Part shown: piece by piece, positions 47,333 to 58,400 of the stretch
How the letters are laid out: each line of letters begins with the position of its first letter
Position numbering within the stretch: position 1 is the stretch's first letter
From: Phytoseiulus persimilis
Lineage: Eukaryota > Arthropoda > Arachnida > Mesostigmata > Phytoseiidae
NCBI GenBank assembly: GCA_037576195.1
Contig: CM075102.1
Location: 18,038,745-18,102,744 of the forward strand
Direction: 5' to 3'
Length of the DNA stretch: 64,000 bases
The notes under the pieces: model-generated
What the model saw: only the letters and a program-made list of their open reading frames with translations
Database searches by the model: none
What the model was told of the DNA's origin: nothing
Program-made: the position numbers and the translations under genes

Positions 47333-47679
47333 GTGAGTTTGCGAGCTCGTTGAGTCCGCGTACGAGCGAGGGACGAACGGATCGGGCGAAAGGTGTTCTT
47401 GTGGACGGGGATGAGGGTCGGAAGGCAGACGTACGACGGATGCAAACGTCCTTGGTACGGTTGATCTAATTGAATCGTGCTCCAGAATCCGCCTTGCGTC
47501 TTCCGCAAGATCGTAGGCGGCCGGAGTCACGCACGAACGACACCAACATTCAGGAACTATGCTGCCGAAGAGAGTGCCGAATTGACCTCTCGAATCAACA
47601 GCTTTTGCGGTCATTGCGTTGGCGGCTTTCTCGCGTCGGAACTAGCTGCGGAACTAATCTGACGGAGCTTTTTCCACAG

Positions 47680-48240
47680 CCCCGACCTCATCGATTGGCA
47701 CTCTCTGTCCCGACACACTGTACGCGAGAACCTGGAGAACGTGTTCAACGTGTCCGAACGAGAGCTCGGTGTCACTCGACTCTTGGATCCCGAAGACGTG
47801 GACACCCCGCATCCCGACGAGAAATCCCTCATCACCTACCTGTCGTCACTGTACAACGTGTTCCCCGAGCCGGCCACCCGGAATCCTTTCGAAGATGAAA
47901 AGCAGCGCGTCATCGACGAGTACCGTGATCTTTCGTCGTCGCTCCTGCTGTGGTTGAAGCAGAACGTTCCCCGCCTCCAGAACCGAAGCTTCCCCGACCG
48001 GATCGAAGAGGTTAAACAGTTGTACCAAGACAATGCGACGTTCAGATCCATTGAGATTCCGCCCCGTCTGAGCGAGAAACAACGCCTCCAAAGCCTGTGG
48101 CGAGATATGCAGAAGATGATGCGCGAAAATCGCGTGCAGATGGATGACCAGCTCCGCTATGATTACCTGGACACCCAGTGGAAGAAAATGCTTCACGCCC
48201 ACGAGGACCGTGATCGCGCACTGCAAGATGAAATCGCCAG
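47680..48240 (+). CDS. Shot CH2 end and start of plakin domain
   Basis: Acceptor CCACAG; one base completes Arg, then PDLIDWHSLSRHTVRENLEN leads into the CH2 C-terminus with LGVTRLLDPEDVDTPHPDEK and LITYLSSLYNVFPE. From about residue 70 the exon enters the first spectrin-type helices of the plakin domain (NPFEDEKQRVIDEY, LLLWLKQNVPRLQNRSFP). It ends in phase 2 at AG/GTGAGT. The conserved DPEDVD and LITYLSSLYNVFP motifs secure the family. Confidence 0.97.
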
Positions 48241-48349
48241 GTGAGTGAGTTGGCGCGCGCTGTCAGTTGGTCGAACAGCCCCGATCTTCCGGTGGGGCCG
48301 TTTGTTGCTCGCGCATGAGCCATTCACGCGAACCGTTTCCCTTCCTCAG

Positions 48350-48607
48350 ACTTGAGAAGCTCGAGCGGCTCGCCGAGAAGGTCCAGCGTGAAGTCCGAAC
48401 CACCGACGGGAAACTGGACGACATCGAGGCCAGAATCAGGGAAGTCGAAAAAGATCTTCCCCGACTCCGGCCCGAGGACGCGAAGAGAACTTGCGAAGTT
48501 TTCGAACGAGACCTCAGGAGGATCGAAGAAACCATTCGCGTGCTCTTCAAGGATGTCCAGGTGCTCATGGACGGCAGATACTACCGTTCAAGGGAATTGC
48601 ACAGACT
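48350..48607 (+). CDS. Shot plakin-domain exon
   Basis: Acceptor CCTCAG, phase 2 start, donor CT/GTAAGT in phase 2. It encodes amphipathic helices LEKLERLAEKVQREVRTTDG and LDDIEARIREVEKDLPRLRP and ends FKDVQVLMDGRYYRSRELHR. These are spectrin-repeat segments of the plakin domain; no catalytic residues are expected. Confidence 0.93.
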
Positions 48608-48759
48608 GTAAGTTACCCACGCCGCGTGCGGAGGCATACTCTCGAGCGATGCGCACCTGCGCGCGCGCATGCGGCATCACCTCGATCAATCCGGACCGAG
48701 TCATTGTCCGGAGCTGCTCTGTGGGAGTTCAGTGTGACTAAAGCCGATTCCGGTTCCAG

Positions 48760-48964
48760 TGTTCAAAACTTGCAACAGAAATGGGACAACGTACGAATCT
48801 CATACGAGCGGCGACTCATCGACGCTCTCAACAATCGACAGTACAAGGTCGAAGAGAAGAAGGTGGTCAAAGAGAGACAAGTGTTCTCCGAGGCCCGACT
48901 GCTGGAATCCAACGATGCCTTCAAATTCCTCCAACAATGCCTCGAGTGGGTCAAAGAGAAAATG
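48760..48964 (+). CDS. Shot plakin-domain exon
   Basis: Acceptor TTCCAG, one base completing Leu, then VQNLQQKWDNVRISYERRLI and further helices to CLEWVKEKM, donor ATG/GTGAGT in phase 0. Spectrin-repeat helix pattern with conserved Trp residues. Confidence 0.94.
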
Positions 48965-49066
48965 GTGAGTCAGCTGCCGAGATGGCTCCTCGGGCGATGA
49001 GCCCCAAACCCCAAGTCTGCTTGCCGCGATGACTTTTCGATGTTTCAATGTTCGTTTCTTTCGCAG

Positions 49067-50673
49067 AAATACCTCGAGGAGGCCGAGTACGGCAACGATC
49101 TCCCCTCGATCCAGTCGCTCGCCTCCGAGCACAAAACGGAACAGAAGCTCATCGACCAATTCCAGAAGAACATCGACACTTGCGTCACCCGCAAGAAACA
49201 CTTCCAGGGCCAAGAGCTCGATTTCTATTCGAGATTATTGGCTCAACTCGAGCGGGGCTACTCCGACGTCGTCGTGCAGTCCAACAAGCGCATGTCCGAC
49301 CTCGACACGCTGCTCGAGTTCGTTAAACGCGTTCACGAGGAGATGATGTGGCTCAACGAGCGCGAAGAAATCGAAATCAGCCGGGACTGGGCCGCGGCCA
49401 ACATCAACCTCGTCGAGGTCGAAGCCCACCAAACGTCGCTGTGCCATCAGATGGAAGGGCGGGAGTCCCAGTTCAACTCGGTGCTCGACCAGGGCAACAG
49501 CCTGATCCGGCAACGCCACCCAGCTCACAAGACCATCGACCATTTCCTGTCGGCCATGCACTCGAGCTGGAGCTGGATGGTGGAGCTCATCCACGCCCTC
49601 CAGATCCACCTGCGACACACTCAGGACCACCAGCGCTTCTTCCGCGAGGCGAAGGAGTGCGAGCAGTGGATGCAGACGATCGAGGAACGTCTGAACACGA
49701 CCTTCTCCCGAACTGTGTTCTCAATCGACGAGGGCGAACGTCTGTTGAAGCAGATGAACGACATGCGAGAAGACATTTCCGCTACTCGTCGATTGTCAAC
49801 TCGCTCATCGACCGCTCGAAGGACATCTATCCCCTCAAGCAGCGACGGCAGCCGCTCCCGCGACCTCTTCGCGTGAACGCCGTCTGCAACTACAGCCAAG
49901 GCAACATGCACATCTACAAGAACGAGCAATGCTGGCTGCACGACAACAACCAGCGACAAAGGTGGAAGATCATCAACCAGAAGGGGGCCGAAGGCCTCGT
50001 GCCCGGCGTCGTGTTCGCCATACCGCCGCCCAACCCCGAGGCCATCGACCTCGCAGAGAGTCTCAAGCGCAAGTACGAAGCCCTCATCAAGCTGTGGACC
50101 AAGAAACAACACAAGCTCCGACTCAACATGATCTTCGCCACGATCAACATCGTCAAGGGCTGGGACCTGAAGACGTTCAAGGCGATGGAGCCGTCGCAGC
50201 GGGAAAGCATCATTAGGGCGCTCAACGACGACGCCGACAAGCTCCTGGCAGAAGGAGATAAGAACGATCCTGACATGAAACGGTTTACGAGATGAAATCA
50301 AGTACATTAACAAACTCTATCAGGATCTCTTGCGTCAGCTCAAAGAGGAGGAGGCCGAAAACTCGCCCAACTCGCCCGCGCGACGCTTCCAGGAGACGTC
50401 GAACAACCTCGACCAGGTCCTGCGCGAGAAGGAGCGAATCCTGATCCAGCGACTCAATGATCCGATCCCGCGTGACCTGGACGCCCTGGACGAGCTCCAT
50501 TCTCAGCACAAAGACTTCGAGCGCGAACTCGGCGGCTACGAGAGCATGATCGCCGAGATGAAGGTCGCGTTCAAGCAGATGACCAAGAAGACCCCCACTC
50601 ATCAGGACAAACACGATCGAATCGTCGCGCTCTGGGACAAACTCTGGACTCTCTGCAGGGTCTACGCCGAAAG
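49067..50673 (+). CDS. Shot plakin-domain exon with SH3; two frameshifts
   Basis: Acceptor TCGCAG, phase 0 start (KYLEEAEYGNDLPSIQSL); donor AG/GTGAGG in phase 2. About 535 residues of spectrin repeats with an SH3 domain inserted (49870-50031), the normal plakin layout, and RLNMIFATINIVKGWDLKTF after it. Reading starts in one frame to about 49777, continues with clear homology in the -1 frame from 49780 (CGC TAC TCG, RYSSIVNSL) to 50283, and returns to the first frame from 50285 (LRDEIKYINKLYQDLL). One base seems missing near 49778 and one T extra at 50284-50286. Both breaks lie inside conserved helices, with no splice signals, so sequence errors are most likely. Confidence 0.93.
49870..50031 (+). 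other. SH3 domain within the plakin domain
   Basis: The segment starts RVNAVCNYSQGNMHIYKNEQ and continues with the CWLHDNN turn and the RQRWKII strand to VPGVVFAIPPP. It has the SH3 pattern found in plectin, dystonin and Shot, where the domain packs on a neighbouring spectrin repeat and its peptide groove is degenerate. It is read in the -1 frame between the two apparent frameshifts. Confidence 0.9.
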
Positions 50674-50764
50674 GTGAGGGAGAGACTGAAATCACGACTA
50701 ACGTCGAGCGATTGCCGTGATTTCGAACAGATATTCACCGACGGCCTTCTCTCTCGTTCAACAG

Positions 50765-51094
50765 GTTCAAGGCAGTGGAGCTCGCCATAAGCTCCCTGAA
50801 GGAAGCGACTCAAGCCGTGTCCAACGTCGAAATCTCTCTGGCTTCTTACGAGAACCTCCCTCAGGATGAAGAAGCTCTCAGAAAGATTCACGAGGATTTG
50901 CTCGCCATTCAACTCGAGATGCAGCAGCAGCAACCCCTCTTCGATCAGCTGGTCAGCAACGTGACCCTTGCCAAGAAAGTCACCGAAAAATCCCGGCCGA
51001 GCGTCTACACGCATCCAGACCTGCGCAAACTCGACGACGATACCAAGAGGGTGCTGAAACGCTGGAGCGATGCCTTGAATCAGATCGCTGAAAG
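50765..51094 (+). CDS. Shot plakin-domain exon
   Basis: Acceptor CAACAG; phase 2 start completing Arg, then FKAVELAISSLKEATQAVSN and a Gln-rich turn (LEMQQQQPLFDQL) to WSDALNQIAER; donor AG/GTGAGC in phase 2. Spectrin-repeat coiled helices typical of the late plakin domain. Confidence 0.94.
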
Positions 51095-51813
51095 GTGAGC
51101 GTTCTCCCCCGCGTCAGTGGTGACTTTCGCGAAATTCCTCATCCTGGGACCATATGTCTCGCGGTGTGGACCCAGGACGCCGCTGTAATCAGTCTCATGA
51201 AGTTGGCTCGAAGCAGAAACAAAGAGAGTCCATTCCACAATCATCCGAGTGGGTAGATAGAACAATGCCTCGGGGCGGCGTCGATGATCGTTCTGAGCCC
51301 GGCCCCTGACGTTTCTGCTTGCGTCGTCGGCGAACGTTGTCGCCATTATGTCAAGATGACTGCCAGCTGACAAACCGAAACGTCTACCGAGCACGCCGAC
51401 GCCACTCCAGACCGAGAGCGGGTTCGTGCCGCGATTCGTCTAATTATTCTGCTTTGGCCGCGCCGAGCGACGCGTTCGCGATGCTCCTGTCTGTTTTCCG
51501 CTCAGTTTTCATCTAGGCTCTCGAGGGCTTCGCAGCCCGTTGTGCTCTGGATGCTTGCAATTGTCCGAACCGGAACTCCGGAAAAAATATGCACGTCAGC
51601 AAATATCAGACTGGGCTGCGGCCAGAACGTTGGCCGGTGCCCGGTCGTGACGAAGGCTCAGTCGACGATGCAGGCCATGTCGGAAAGTTGCTCAGGGCGG
51701 TTTCCACGAGCGAAGACTTAACCGACTCCTTGTTGGGATCTGCTGCTGGGAAAAATTCTTCGCAAATACGAAAAGTCGAATCTAATGGAACGCTTTTTTT
51801 CTGGCTTCCTCAG

Positions 51814-51970
51814 GCTTCGCAGCTGCGAAGCTGCCTCAGAGATGCTGAGAGCCTATAGGAGCAAGATGGACGACGAGAGGCAGTGGGCGAACCAGATGAC
51901 AATCAAGGTGAACACCATCAAAGAAGTGAAAAGCTCTCGAGATGCGGAGCGCGAATATCAGCAGGCCTTG
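51814..51970 (+). CDS. Shot plakin-domain exon
   Basis: Acceptor CCTCAG; one base completes Arg, then 52 codons from LRSCEAASEMLRAYRSKMDD to EVKSSRDAEREYQQAL; donor TTG/GTGAGC in phase 0. Amphipathic helical pattern continues the spectrin repeat. Confidence 0.92.
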
Positions 51971-52273
51971 GTGAGCACGCTCTATCTTTCTGTTCTAAGA
52001 TGAAAGTACAGCGATTTCAAATTTTGGACAACTCCGAAATTCGAGATGTAACAAGCGAAAGGACCGGTGACGGCAAATTCCTATCTTAGAACATTTCGTC
52101 GATCGTTCTGTGAAAATCAGATACCCCGAAAGATGGAGTCGCAGCTCAGGATTACTGGGCGGAATCCTCCTCCTTAACCATCCTCCCATTCCGTGTCCAC
52201 ATAGCGAGTGATTAATACGTCGGCAGCTGCCATCGGAGTGCGAACAAACCAAACCATGTGCTTTCCTTTCTAG

Positions 52274-52357
52274 TCGCTATTTACAACCCTCACGGAGAGG
52301 AAGCCGATCCTTGAGGAACTTAACCTCGTGGGCGGCCGCTACATTCGTGAGGCTAAG
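52274..52357 (+). CDS. Shot plakin-domain exon
   Basis: Acceptor TTTCTAG, 28 codons in phase 0, donor AAG/GTGTGT. It encodes SLFTTLTERKPILEELNLVG then GRYIREAK, matching the LTERK...GGRYIREAKIYD stretch of Shot and its relatives. Confidence 0.93.
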
Positions 52358-53174
52358 GTGTGTCATTTCTTCTCTGAGAGAATCTTCTTTCCACTTCGAA
52401 TCTCTACCGTGTTCGTCAGGACGACTCCTCGAGGACTCTTGGTATCTCTTCACGACCTTGCACCTTCTCACCATTCACTTCCCCGTAGACCCCCATTCCC
52501 GATCCTCTTCTAGTTTGAAGCCAGTTCGTGGTTCTGCACGTTTAAAAACCTTCAGTTCCTCGTTAGCCTAAACAAATCATCCTTCCTCAAGTACTTAGTT
52601 TGTCCCCAATCTCCTCGTCCTACCGGAAACATTGAAAAACTCTCTCCTCCACGTGTAGCCTAAACCTCACGAATTCCTGCATGAGAACACTAATCATGGT
52701 GGTGGCTTCGCGATATTAACGGCGGCGATTTTTGGGAGAACTGGTTAACTCTCCATCAGTAGACGGAGTCACTGGCCGAAACATGGCGCGCGCCCACACA
52801 GAACCCTGACGAAGTCGTTGTTGACTTCCATGTAGTTGTTGTTGTCGTCGTGGTGGCTGTTCTGGATGTGGACGCAGTTCGGCGAATATGTTAATTCCAA
52901 GCCTTTTTTGGGTATAGTATGGCCATCATCACAAACGGCATGATCACTGCATGCTTCTGCACCGAATCACCGATTGCACCGGTTGTGTGTGAGAACTGGT
53001 TCCACCAACCCCCACGTTGTCGTTGTCACCCCAACCTTCACACCCGCGCACGAACCATGCACCCTGCAACCAAGAGACAGGAAGAGTCGTCGAGGAGCCG
53101 CAGGAACAATCTCTCCAACTTCGGGAGGTCTTCGAATCGAACTGACGCGTTGCTCGTTCCATGCTGGTGCGCAG

Positions 53175-53399
53175 ATCTACGATCTCAGAAACAAAAACTA
53201 CCGGGAAAGTCTTGAGGACGCCCATCCTAGTCTAGATGCTAGTCTCAAACAAAGAAGAGGATTGCCAGGAGGAAACGGAGCCGACCTTGTCGAGACAGAG
53301 CTCGACCAAGCCAACGCTGAATATCGACAAATCGGAGAGAGATTGAGTTCGCTTCTGCACAGCATGCAGAAGTACTTCACGAGTGAGGAAAGGCACAAG
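53175..53399 (+). CDS. Shot exon after the plakin core
   Basis: Acceptor GCGCAG, 75 codons in phase 0, donor AAG/GTGTGT. It begins IYDLRNKNYRESLEDAHPSL, has a Gly-rich loop (RRGLPGGNGADL) and ends with a helix to SEERHK. It joins the plakin-repeat exon in phase 0. Isoforms skipping that exon would splice to a site outside the window. Confidence 0.9.
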
Positions 53400-55410
53400 G
53401 TGTGTGGATCAGAATTTCGTCTGCTAGAACTCATGTTTAGGTCGAAAGACAGAGAGATTCTGTCGGGCCGGCCAGGATCCACATCGGATCAGGCTGATAG
53501 GATAGCTAGCTCAGCTTAGGTTAACGGTTGGCTTATGCCGACGCCCTCCAGGTCCTTGATTGTATCAGTTGCATCACCGGGTGGTACTCCCAGTCAGAAC
53601 ATAAAAGTTAGGGAGTGTCCTATCCGTTCGGTACAAGGCGTCATGACCTGCAATGATCCGCAAATGGATAAACGTCAGTAATTGACGCAACAGCGAGACG
53701 AGTGAGCCGGCAATCCTTCATGAGGGCCGCCAACGCGAGCAAACATTGTCTTCTGTTGTTCGTTTGTCTGTTCGTACGTCCGTCGGCCAAATTCGCTCGG
53801 TCTGGCTGCAGCTCCGTAAAAGGAATCGAAATCTTCGTTTCGTCGACGTGTGACTTTTTTTCCCGAGGAGATCTTGCCGCTCGAGCAGGTGACATACACG
53901 ACGGGCGGGCGGGAAGACGGACCCGGCGGCGGCAGGAGCGCTGCACCGCCGTGTATGCTCGACGTCTGCTGTGGCTTGCTTGGCCGTAAACCATTCCTGT
54001 CGCACTTGATCGGAGTAGGCGTTGCGACAGAAGATTTCGTCCGGCCATCGCCCGACTCCCTGAGCTCCTTTTACGGAGTTTTGTTCGGAGAACGAAAAAC
54101 CAACAACTGAACCTATACGCAGAGGAGGCTGGCGTCGTCGAACCGTTCAAGTTTTTGTTCCTCCGCCTCTTCCCTCCAGCTCGCTTCCCGCCCGAGAACG
54201 TCGTCGACGATAACGGTGGAACGATGGAGACGGAAGAAATACGCAGATAAGGCGTAAAATGAATCGTCACAGACGCAGGTGGGCGCTCACGTTCCCATTG
54301 AAACCGAGCCCCGTTTTGGAAGTGAGCTGAGAGCGAACCGAGCCTTCGACGCGCGTACCGTACAGCACCTCGGCGATCGTTTTGGATACGGTCACTGCAG
54401 CGGCAAACTTGAGCAACCGACCAGCCGACCAAAAGGCGGTCCGAGCGGGGCGCCATCGTGGTGGACGAGGCGAAATTAGTTTCTCAAGCGCAAAAATCCC
54501 TCCCACGCCTGAGATGTCTCTTGTTTTCTTTTCTTTGGATGGATTTTCACTCGAGCCCTTCGCGTTCGGCGTTCCGAGCACCCGTACGTGCCATGACGCA
54601 TTGCGAAACCCACTCCAAGAGCGGTCCCTTTGCAACCATAATCTGTTGTTAGCTGGCAGACGAATTTGAATTTCCTGCCGTAGCCGCAGTCGTAGTCGCC
54701 GACCGTTGCGGTGGTCGACCGTTGCGCGATGCGCGGCACGTCGTCCTCGCGGCGGCATGGCTGCCGGGAGTGGTTCTCGCACGCAACAGAAATATGATTT
54801 TGTGTTGCGATTCGTCGTGAACTTTGATTTCCCCCTGTCGTTTGACATCAGAGGGCGCCGCAATCGGGTCCGGCGGCTTTGGCCCACGCGATTGAGCGTC
54901 TGTGCTACGGAGCGACATAGCCCGCCAGAGATGGAGTTAGTTCCCTTACCACTCACAACACAGACAGTGCTGCTGTCCATGATGGTTTTGGCTGGTGGTC
55001 GGTGCTCGCTCGTTGTTGCAGTGAGCGCTAGAGGCGAGTTCCAAGAGGCGAGCCTGCTGCATTATTAGCCGCGCGGCCCTGCCTACGTCGTGACTACTTC
55101 TGCCGTATTGCAGTCTCAGCGTTACATTGAGTGAACGGAAGAATCAGCCAGTCGAGCGAACGGTCGGTCGGTGGGTCGGATGAGAAAACAAACAGATAAG
55201 CGAACAGAGAACCGTCAAGTGCCCGGGTCCAGTGTCATGAATGGTGACGGTGTGGAAGTGAATCACAGTTATCGGCAGGAGCAGCCAGCCGACTGCAGGA
55301 TACCGACTGAAGTGCCAACGGGACCGTAGTGTCGTGTAGTGCCATACTAGTAGAACTATTTGTGATCCTTACGCTAAGATTCTAATCTCTTGTTCAATCG
55401 CGATGTGCAG
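53400..55410 (+). other. Intron before the plakin-repeat exon
   Basis: GTGTGT to a tandem CAGCAG acceptor, 2.0 kb. Two long overlapping antisense open frames (53641-54456, 271 codons; 54267-54980, 237 codons) have Arg/Ser-rich random-looking translations and are not called. The 300 nt before the exon contain GGTC repeats and a 31-codon frame from an ATG near 55238; an internal promoter for plakin-repeat isoforms is possible but unproven. Confidence 0.5.
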
Positions 55411-58400
55411 CAGAAAGACTCCGAGAGAGACTCCGAACAACTACTGAGAGGTGCCCCCGGTGTACCACCGATCCCTAGCATTGTGACTTATCAGCAACAG
55501 TGGCAATCGCCCTCGACGAGCTCGGCTCCGTCGCCGATAGAATATTCGGCGGCGTCGACGACTTCCGAAATGGAGTTGGGCGAATCGACCCTTCGAGGGT
55601 CGTCATTGACGATCACCGAGGTCAAGTCGACCAAGCTCATCAAGACTCACGAGGACAATCCCAACGCGGACTTCCTCGCTAGGACCGCCCTCAAGGACAC
55701 GAAGAGTGACCAGAGGGTTCCTCTTTGCGTGGCGCTGCGCTGCGGGATCATCGATGCCAAATCGGGCAAATTCGTTGACACCAAGAGCGGCAGACAGCTG
55801 GCCGCCGGAGAGGCTCTCGAAAGCGGTCTGGTGAGCCAGCAGTACCTCGATGTCCTGGAGGCTCGCTGCGGTCTCGTCGATACCAAGACGCAGCAGGAGC
55901 TGACGCTGCTCGACGCGATCCGCCTCAACGTCTACGATCCCCATAAACAGACGCTGCTCGATTCGAAAGGTAACCCGATCTCGGTCGAGAAAGCCGCGCA
56001 GAGCGGTCTCCTGCGCGATCCTGAGCTGATGGTTAAGAAGCTGAAGCTCATCCGGGTGACTCGTCTCAGCATCACGGAAGCGTTCGATGCCGGTCTGTTA
56101 AACCCCAAGGACAGTCGGGTGACAGACCCAATGACTGGCGAAAGCTACAGCATCGATGAGGCGTTCGATAGAAAACTGATCGAGCCGAAAAGAGAGAACG
56201 ACGAGGGCCTGACGCTGACGTACGCGATCGACAGGGGGATGGTCGACGACAAGGGACGGCTCACGGACAACTGTTCCGGCGGTGTGTACGACCTCAACGA
56301 GGCACTGACGCGGGGCGTTCTGTGCTCGGAAACTCGCGAGGTCGTCAACAAGAAGTCCGGGAAAGTTGTCAGTGTGCCCACCGCTATCCGAGAAGGCGTC
56401 ATCAGCGTCCGTAACGGCCAGTACGTCGACGAGCAGACCAGGGAACGGCTCTCGCTCGGCGGCGCTCGCAGGCGCGGCCTCATCTCGCCGTCGCTGACGC
56501 TGAAGGACGCCGAGTCGCAGGACCTCCTCGACGAGTCCGGGACCATCCTGAACCCGTATTCAAACAAGAGGATCAGCCTGCTCGAGGCCGTGTCGCTCGG
56601 CCTGCTCGACGCCAACATCAAATGCATCCTCCACCCCATCAGTCAGGAGGCGATGTCTCTCACCGAAGCGATGCAGCAGGGCATCATCACTCCCGACGGC
56701 AAGTTCGTCAACCCCCGAACGCACGAAACCATGAGCATAGTCGAAGCCGTTCACCGCGGCCTGATCTCATCGGTCAGTCAGAAGATGATCTTCGAGGTCG
56801 AAGGCTTCCAGGACACCAAGACCGGGGAGAACATCAGCTTCAACCAGGCCGTCCAGCAGGGAGTCATCAACCTCAAGAGTCGAACCTTCAAAGACACCAA
56901 AACCAACCGGACGATGCCGCTCAGAGAAGCTCTGAGCAAGAAGCTCGTTCTAGACCAAGTTTACGAAATGCTCACAAAACCGATCGGCCTCAAGGACGAC
57001 ACTAACGGTCAGGAGATCACGCTGCTCGAAGCCGTTTTCTCTCGACGGGTCGACCACAAAACCGGTCAGCTGCGACATCCCAAAAGCATGATGCCCATCT
57101 CGCTGCGAGACGGCGTCAAAGAGGGGATCATAACTCCCGAAGGCGCCGCTCTCCTCCGAGGTCTGCTGCGCATAACGGTCAGCACAGCGACCGTTACAAA
57201 AACGATCACGCGCTACGTCACGGTCCAATCGAAAGCCGGCTCCGCCGAGGTGGGAATCTCCTTCCAGGAAGCTGTCCGCAAGGGTCTCATCAACGAGCAC
57301 AACGCCACGTTCAAGCACCCGAAAAGCGGCAAAGTCGTCAGTCTGGAAGAAGCCATCAACGACGGACTCCTGGTCCTGTCCGCCGACAGCACCCGGGACC
57401 TCAAGGCTGTCCAGGCCATTCTCAACACCAAGACCAAGACGCGAGTGGTGACGACGGAGCGCGAGATGAGAGAAGTGATTGAGAAGTCGAGGTCTCGGAG
57501 CAGCTCACCGATGAAGCCTCATCAAGTGAGGGCGGAGTCCAAAATCGAGGTCAGCCCCTCGGAGAGCTCAGTGAAAACTAGTCTCGGCGGGACCGGCGCA
57601 TCCAAAGAGATGTCGTACGAATGCGTCTACGAAGAGAGTCGGCTCGGAGCGTCGGCCAGCCAAGCCAAGATGGCGACAGTCGAGGCCGGTTCCGAGGCCG
57701 TTTCGAGGAAGATTTCCGTCAAAGTCGACACGAAAGACTCGAAGCGAGAAAGCGAAAAACCCTCCGCGGAGAAAAGGTCTCCGAGTCCTTCCAAGCCGGG
57801 GAGTCCCGAGCACAAGAAGAGCAAACGAGCCGAGGCCGAGCTATCCTCGAAAAAGAAACTCGAAGCCGGAACAACGTTCACGTCCGAGCTCCGCTCGACT
57901 CAAACCGGGAAAGCTCTTCGTCCTCAACGAAGTCGTCAGCAACTTCTAGGTCGGGCAGTCCCCAGAAAACCGTCGAAACCTCAACACATGTGATGACGTC
58001 AGCCAGCACTTCGTCTTCGGCAAAAACGAAAACGAAGGACTCCGCGCCCGCCGAAGGATCCCGCGCTTTCAGCCCGACCAAATCCCCCGGCAGGACAGGG
58101 TCCGCGTCGGCGACGCACGTCGACTCCAGGAGAGAGTCCAAGAGTCGGAGCTCCAGCCCCTCGAAGAAATCCCCGAGCTCGAGCGGTCCCCAGCAGGCCA
58201 GTCCGGACGCGACTTCAACGGTCGTATTCGATATTCCGTCGAAGGGCTGGAACTTGAAAGAAGTTCTCCATCGGGACATTCTCGACGCCGGCAGCGGTCT
58301 CCTGACCCTGCCCGGAACCGACCGAGCGGTCACCCTCGAGGAAACGGTGAAGCTCCAGCTCATCAACCCCGAATCGGCCCGAGTCACCGACACCCGAACC

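Larger units (their letters stand above)
51095..53174 (+). other. Introns between late plakin-domain exons
   Basis: The introns 51095-51813, 51971-52273 and 52358-53174 carry GTGAGC, GTGAGC and GTGTGT donors and normal acceptors. Nothing else is recognised in them. Confidence 0.75.

Noticed and set aside
57991-57993. Stop codon as the end of the plakin-repeat protein
   Set aside because: The same repeat family continues at once in the neighbouring frame for over 2,000 codons, so a missing base is the better explanation.
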